The notes below the pieces were generated by a model. The model made no database searches and was not told the origin of the DNA. It saw only the letters and a program-made list of their open reading frames with translations. This document shows positions 61,404-64,000 of a stretch of DNA of 64,000 nt, in pieces (positions within the stretch are counted from its first letter, which is position 1; each line of letters begins with the position of its first letter). The stretch is from Filosporella fistucella (Eukaryota; Ascomycota; Leotiomycetes; Helotiales), in the NCBI GenBank assembly GCA_030077755.1, contig JAQJZZ010000011.1:496001-560000 (forward strand), given 5' to 3'. A program made the position numbers and the translations under genes.

Positions 61404-63774
61404 ATGCCTTCTGGATCCGTGATACTCCACTCTACTGCAGAGTCAATCACTAACGGGTCGTCAAACCGAGCCTGTCAAAACTGTGCTCGGGCTAAAGCCA
61501 AATGTGTTCCTCAAAGTGGTGACCAGGAAAGTCGCCAGTGTGCAAGGTTTGTCGATTGTGTTCATCTATTGTACTACTTGGCTTATGATACATTTTTAGA
61601 TGCTTTCGTTTGAGGAAAGAATGTACTGTACTTCCCAGGGCTGCAAGGAAGAGGAGGGCTGCCAATACCGTAACGTGAGTGACTCTTTCTCGATGCAGTA
61701 TGATAGAACATGTGAAACTTTCCTTAATTAAGGATTTTGAGATTTCATGTCAAGATTGAGTTTTTCTGGCTTATTCCTCGAATCACAAGATACGTCTCAT
61801 TGGGGTTTTCATAAACAGACCACTAACTCAATCCAGGACCACGGCCCAATTGGAGCAGAAAATTGAGAGTCTGGTCAATCTTCTCTCCAACGCGCATGGA
61901 GCCAATCCTAGCCTTGCCACACCACCTCAGAGTCTCGGACAGAGTGAACCATCCCCTCAGGAGACGGTAGTAGAGATACCTTTGCCTGACCCAAATATAC
62001 GATGGGCTCCAGAATCTGTGGGCTATACCCATAAAACCGACTGGCAGCAACGATCGACCAGTATCGTCGGTCAAGATACGGTTTCCCAGAATGTAGCTAT
62101 AGCCTCAAGATCTCAAGTCCATTCAGTGGTCCCCATTCAAGACCAATGCCCTCGAATTGTTGGATCTATAATAGACTCGCGAGTTACATCAAAAGTGGCA
62201 AAGCCAGCTTCCGCTGGCAATAACGGAGATCGTCTGCTTAAGATGTTCAGGCAATGTTTCGAGCACCATTTTCCGTTCGTGGCGATTCCTCCCAACATAT
62301 CTTCAGACGATTTGCAAAAGGAAAAGCCTTGGTTGCACAGATCCATTCTAATGGTTGCATCATATGAGGAACGGGGTTCTCAGTTGGAAGCTGCATCGCG
62401 GTTGATGATGGATATCTCTGGGGCTATGCTTCTACGAGGCGAAAAGAGTCTGGACATGCTTCAAAGTATGATCATTTACAACGCTTGGTCAGTAAATCAT
62501 TCATTATAGACTTGCTTACTTTCACCATCCTTTTCAGTACGCATTTGAGCTAAAGAAATTCAGGGCATATTACTGTTCACCGGTGATTCCGTCTAAGCAA
62601 TCATGTGGGATCTTCCAGCTGACGATGGCGCTCCTATTCGATCTGAACTTGACGAAGCCGTTCCGGAAATACGAAGGGCCATGTGACATTATGATACACG
62701 ATGAAGCTTCAAAAGGCCACCCGAGCACAAATCTGTATGAACAACAGCGTACCCTAGACGAACGCCGTGCACTTCTTGCATGTTACGTGTTATTCTCCAT
62801 GTAAGATGCCCATCCTCAACTGTGTCGCGTATACTAATCCGAAAAGTTTAACTATAGAAGTGAAGAAGTCAGAAGGTCTTCAACACTCGGCGTATATCGA
62901 ATTTTGTTGCGACACATTGGAAAAGAACGCAGAAGCAGAATCCGATGTCTTGCTCGTTGCCCTCGCAAGGGTCACAAGTATCCTGCAGCCGGTTGAGAAG
63001 GGATTGACCAACGCCTTTTTCTTTGGTGAGCATGGGGCGCCGATCTGGATGCACATGAAAGGTGTGAGAGCCGGGTTGCAAAGCCATTTCCAATCTCTTC
63101 CTGATACTGTTCAACAAAATCGTACGTAAATCTCCCTGCACCAAAAATATCCTAGTTTCGATATGCTAACACTATATTCCTTAACAGATCTCATGCTCAT
63201 GTGCTATAATAGTGCTCAAGTAATGCTGTATGAGCCTGCTCTACAGAAAGACTTGCCGCTTGCCAGGGATCCCACTGTAAACGGTTTGGATATGCTCTAT
63301 GGATGCATGGTTGCGACTCAGACACTACTCGATGGGTACGTGGCACTGAAAGAATCAGAATATTATGGATTCACCATGGTCGAGCTTGCTCACATGGGCA
63401 GGGGAATCACCACAATGATGAAATTATCCCTTTTGGAGGAGCCCGGGTGGGACAAGCATAATATTCGGCAGACCCTCAATATCGGATTCTATTTGGATCA
63501 CTTGCTCGGTATTTTTGAGAGAGTGGGTTCCGCAATGGATCGTGATCAGCGTGCGGCCTGTAGAGATTCCTTTCCCACTGGCTGTGCTCGAGCTATGAAA
63601 AGAGTGAGAGCTTGGTACGAGTCAAAGCTGGAACTGGAGAATGAGCAAGGGAAAATGCAGGAACCGGCGTCCATGGAACCTATGGAGTACAATTTTACCG
63701 GTGATCCTTTCGAGTATTGGGATGAGAGGAATCTGTTGGCGCTTATGGGAGATGACGTATTCCCGCAATTATAG
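61404..63774 (+). CDS. Zn(II)2Cys6 fungal transcription factor
   Basis: A nuclear binuclear-zinc-cluster regulator. The ATG at 61404 gives MPSGSVILHSTAESITNGSS. The six cysteines are split by an intron at about 61546-61601: ACQNCARAKAKCVPQSG and QCARCFRLRKECTVLP, with spacing C-x2-C-x6-C-x11-C-x2-C-x6-C. A basic linker follows (RAARKRRAANT), then an intron and a coiled coil (TTAQLEQKIESLVNLLSNAH). The middle region has helices typical of the fungal regulatory domain (LLKMFRQCFEHHFPFVAIPP, FQLTMALLFDLNLTKPFR). The C-terminus is acidic and ends WDERNLLALMGDDVFPQL. At least five introns are present; those near 62488-62602 and 62803-62860 are less certain. The target genes cannot be inferred. Confidence 0.85.
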
Positions 63775-64000
63775 GCAGAGGCACCGACATAGAATTGACG
63801 ATTATTGACTATTTGGGGGTCTCAATGCCTCAGGGGGGAAGATTCAAAATATCTCCGGGACACTCCCGAGAAATAACTCGAAGGATAATCAGCATTACGC
63901 CTTTAAAAGAATATACCACTCGTCTCGGGCTGAGGGAGGATATTCTTAAACCTCGTGGCTCTAGCTGAGCGGCGAGCTGCGCATACAATCCTTTAGCTAC
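63775..64000. other. Right edge, unassigned
   Basis: No gene seen. A nearly palindromic pair lies at 63902-63914 and 63940-63950. The last bases may belong to another repeat that continues outside the window. Confidence 0.3.

Overview
The window is eukaryotic and comes from a filamentous ascomycete. The genes carry short GT-AG introns (the ones placed exactly are mostly 45-55 nt). Several families are typically fungal: Zn(II)2Cys6 regulator, 2EXR protein, Hsp9/Hsp12, ICP55, and an Aspergillus exgD-type membrane glucanase. A Fot1/pogo-like DNA transposon shows the CpA-to-TpA signature of repeat-induced point mutation (RIP). Protein style and the moderately AT-rich, loosely spaced layout suggest Leotiomycetes, perhaps a Botrytis/Sclerotinia relative. 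That placement is inference. There is no bacterial, organellar or viral sequence.

Layout: 1-1.6 kb, no gene. 1.6-5.6 kb, PAN2 (-). 6.1-7.7 kb, MFSD5-type transporter (+). 8.3-9.2 kb, UBC8-type E2 (-). 10.1-11.2 kb, panB (+). 11.4-11.9 kb, ATG12 (-). 12.3-13.8 kb, ICP55 (-). 14.3-16.5 kb, Dbf4-type regulator (+). 16.5-21.4 kb, gene-poor, with two related hairpins. 21.4-23.5 kb, STK32/YANK-like kinase (+). 24.7-25.9 kb, unknown disordered protein (-). 26.9-28.9 kb, Yap1/AP-1 bZIP (-). 30.5-31.8 kb, BSD protein (+). 32.0-32.7 kb, TSR2 (-). 33.2-36.4 kb, alpha/beta hydrolase with a long tail (+). 36.4-39.8 kb, gene-poor, with a 74-79 bp minisatellite and an ACGACA motif cluster. 39.8-42.0 kb, membrane-anchored GH5 exo-glucanase (-). 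42.5-43.8 kb, branched-chain keto acid dehydrogenase E1 beta (+). 44.2-44.9 kb, RING protein (+). 45.4-46.1 kb, cytochrome b5 (-). 46.9-48.1 kb, F-actin capping alpha (-). 48.4-49.6 kb, MDR oxidoreductase (-), divergent from an MFS exporter (50.7-52.6 kb, +). 52.9-53.4 kb, Hsp9/12 (-), divergent from Dbf2 kinase (54.9-57.1 kb, +). 57.7-58.6 kb, 2EXR protein (+). 59.1-61.1 kb, RIP-inactivated transposon. 61.4-63.8 kb, Zn2Cys6 regulator (+).

Most genes are conserved housekeeping functions: mRNA decay, autophagy, mitochondrial protein maturation, S-phase and mitotic-exit kinases, ribosome maturation, pantothenate synthesis, valine/leucine/isoleucine catabolism and actin capping. They look like ordinary chromosomal neighbours, not a cluster. 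The only pairing that suggests shared function is the divergent oxidoreductase/MFS pair. I found no clear undescribed system. The observations most worth a second look are the RIP-marked transposon next to a transcription factor, the two hairpins sharing a loop, the minisatellite and motif cluster at 37.3-39.4 kb, and the internal duplication in the hydrolase tail.
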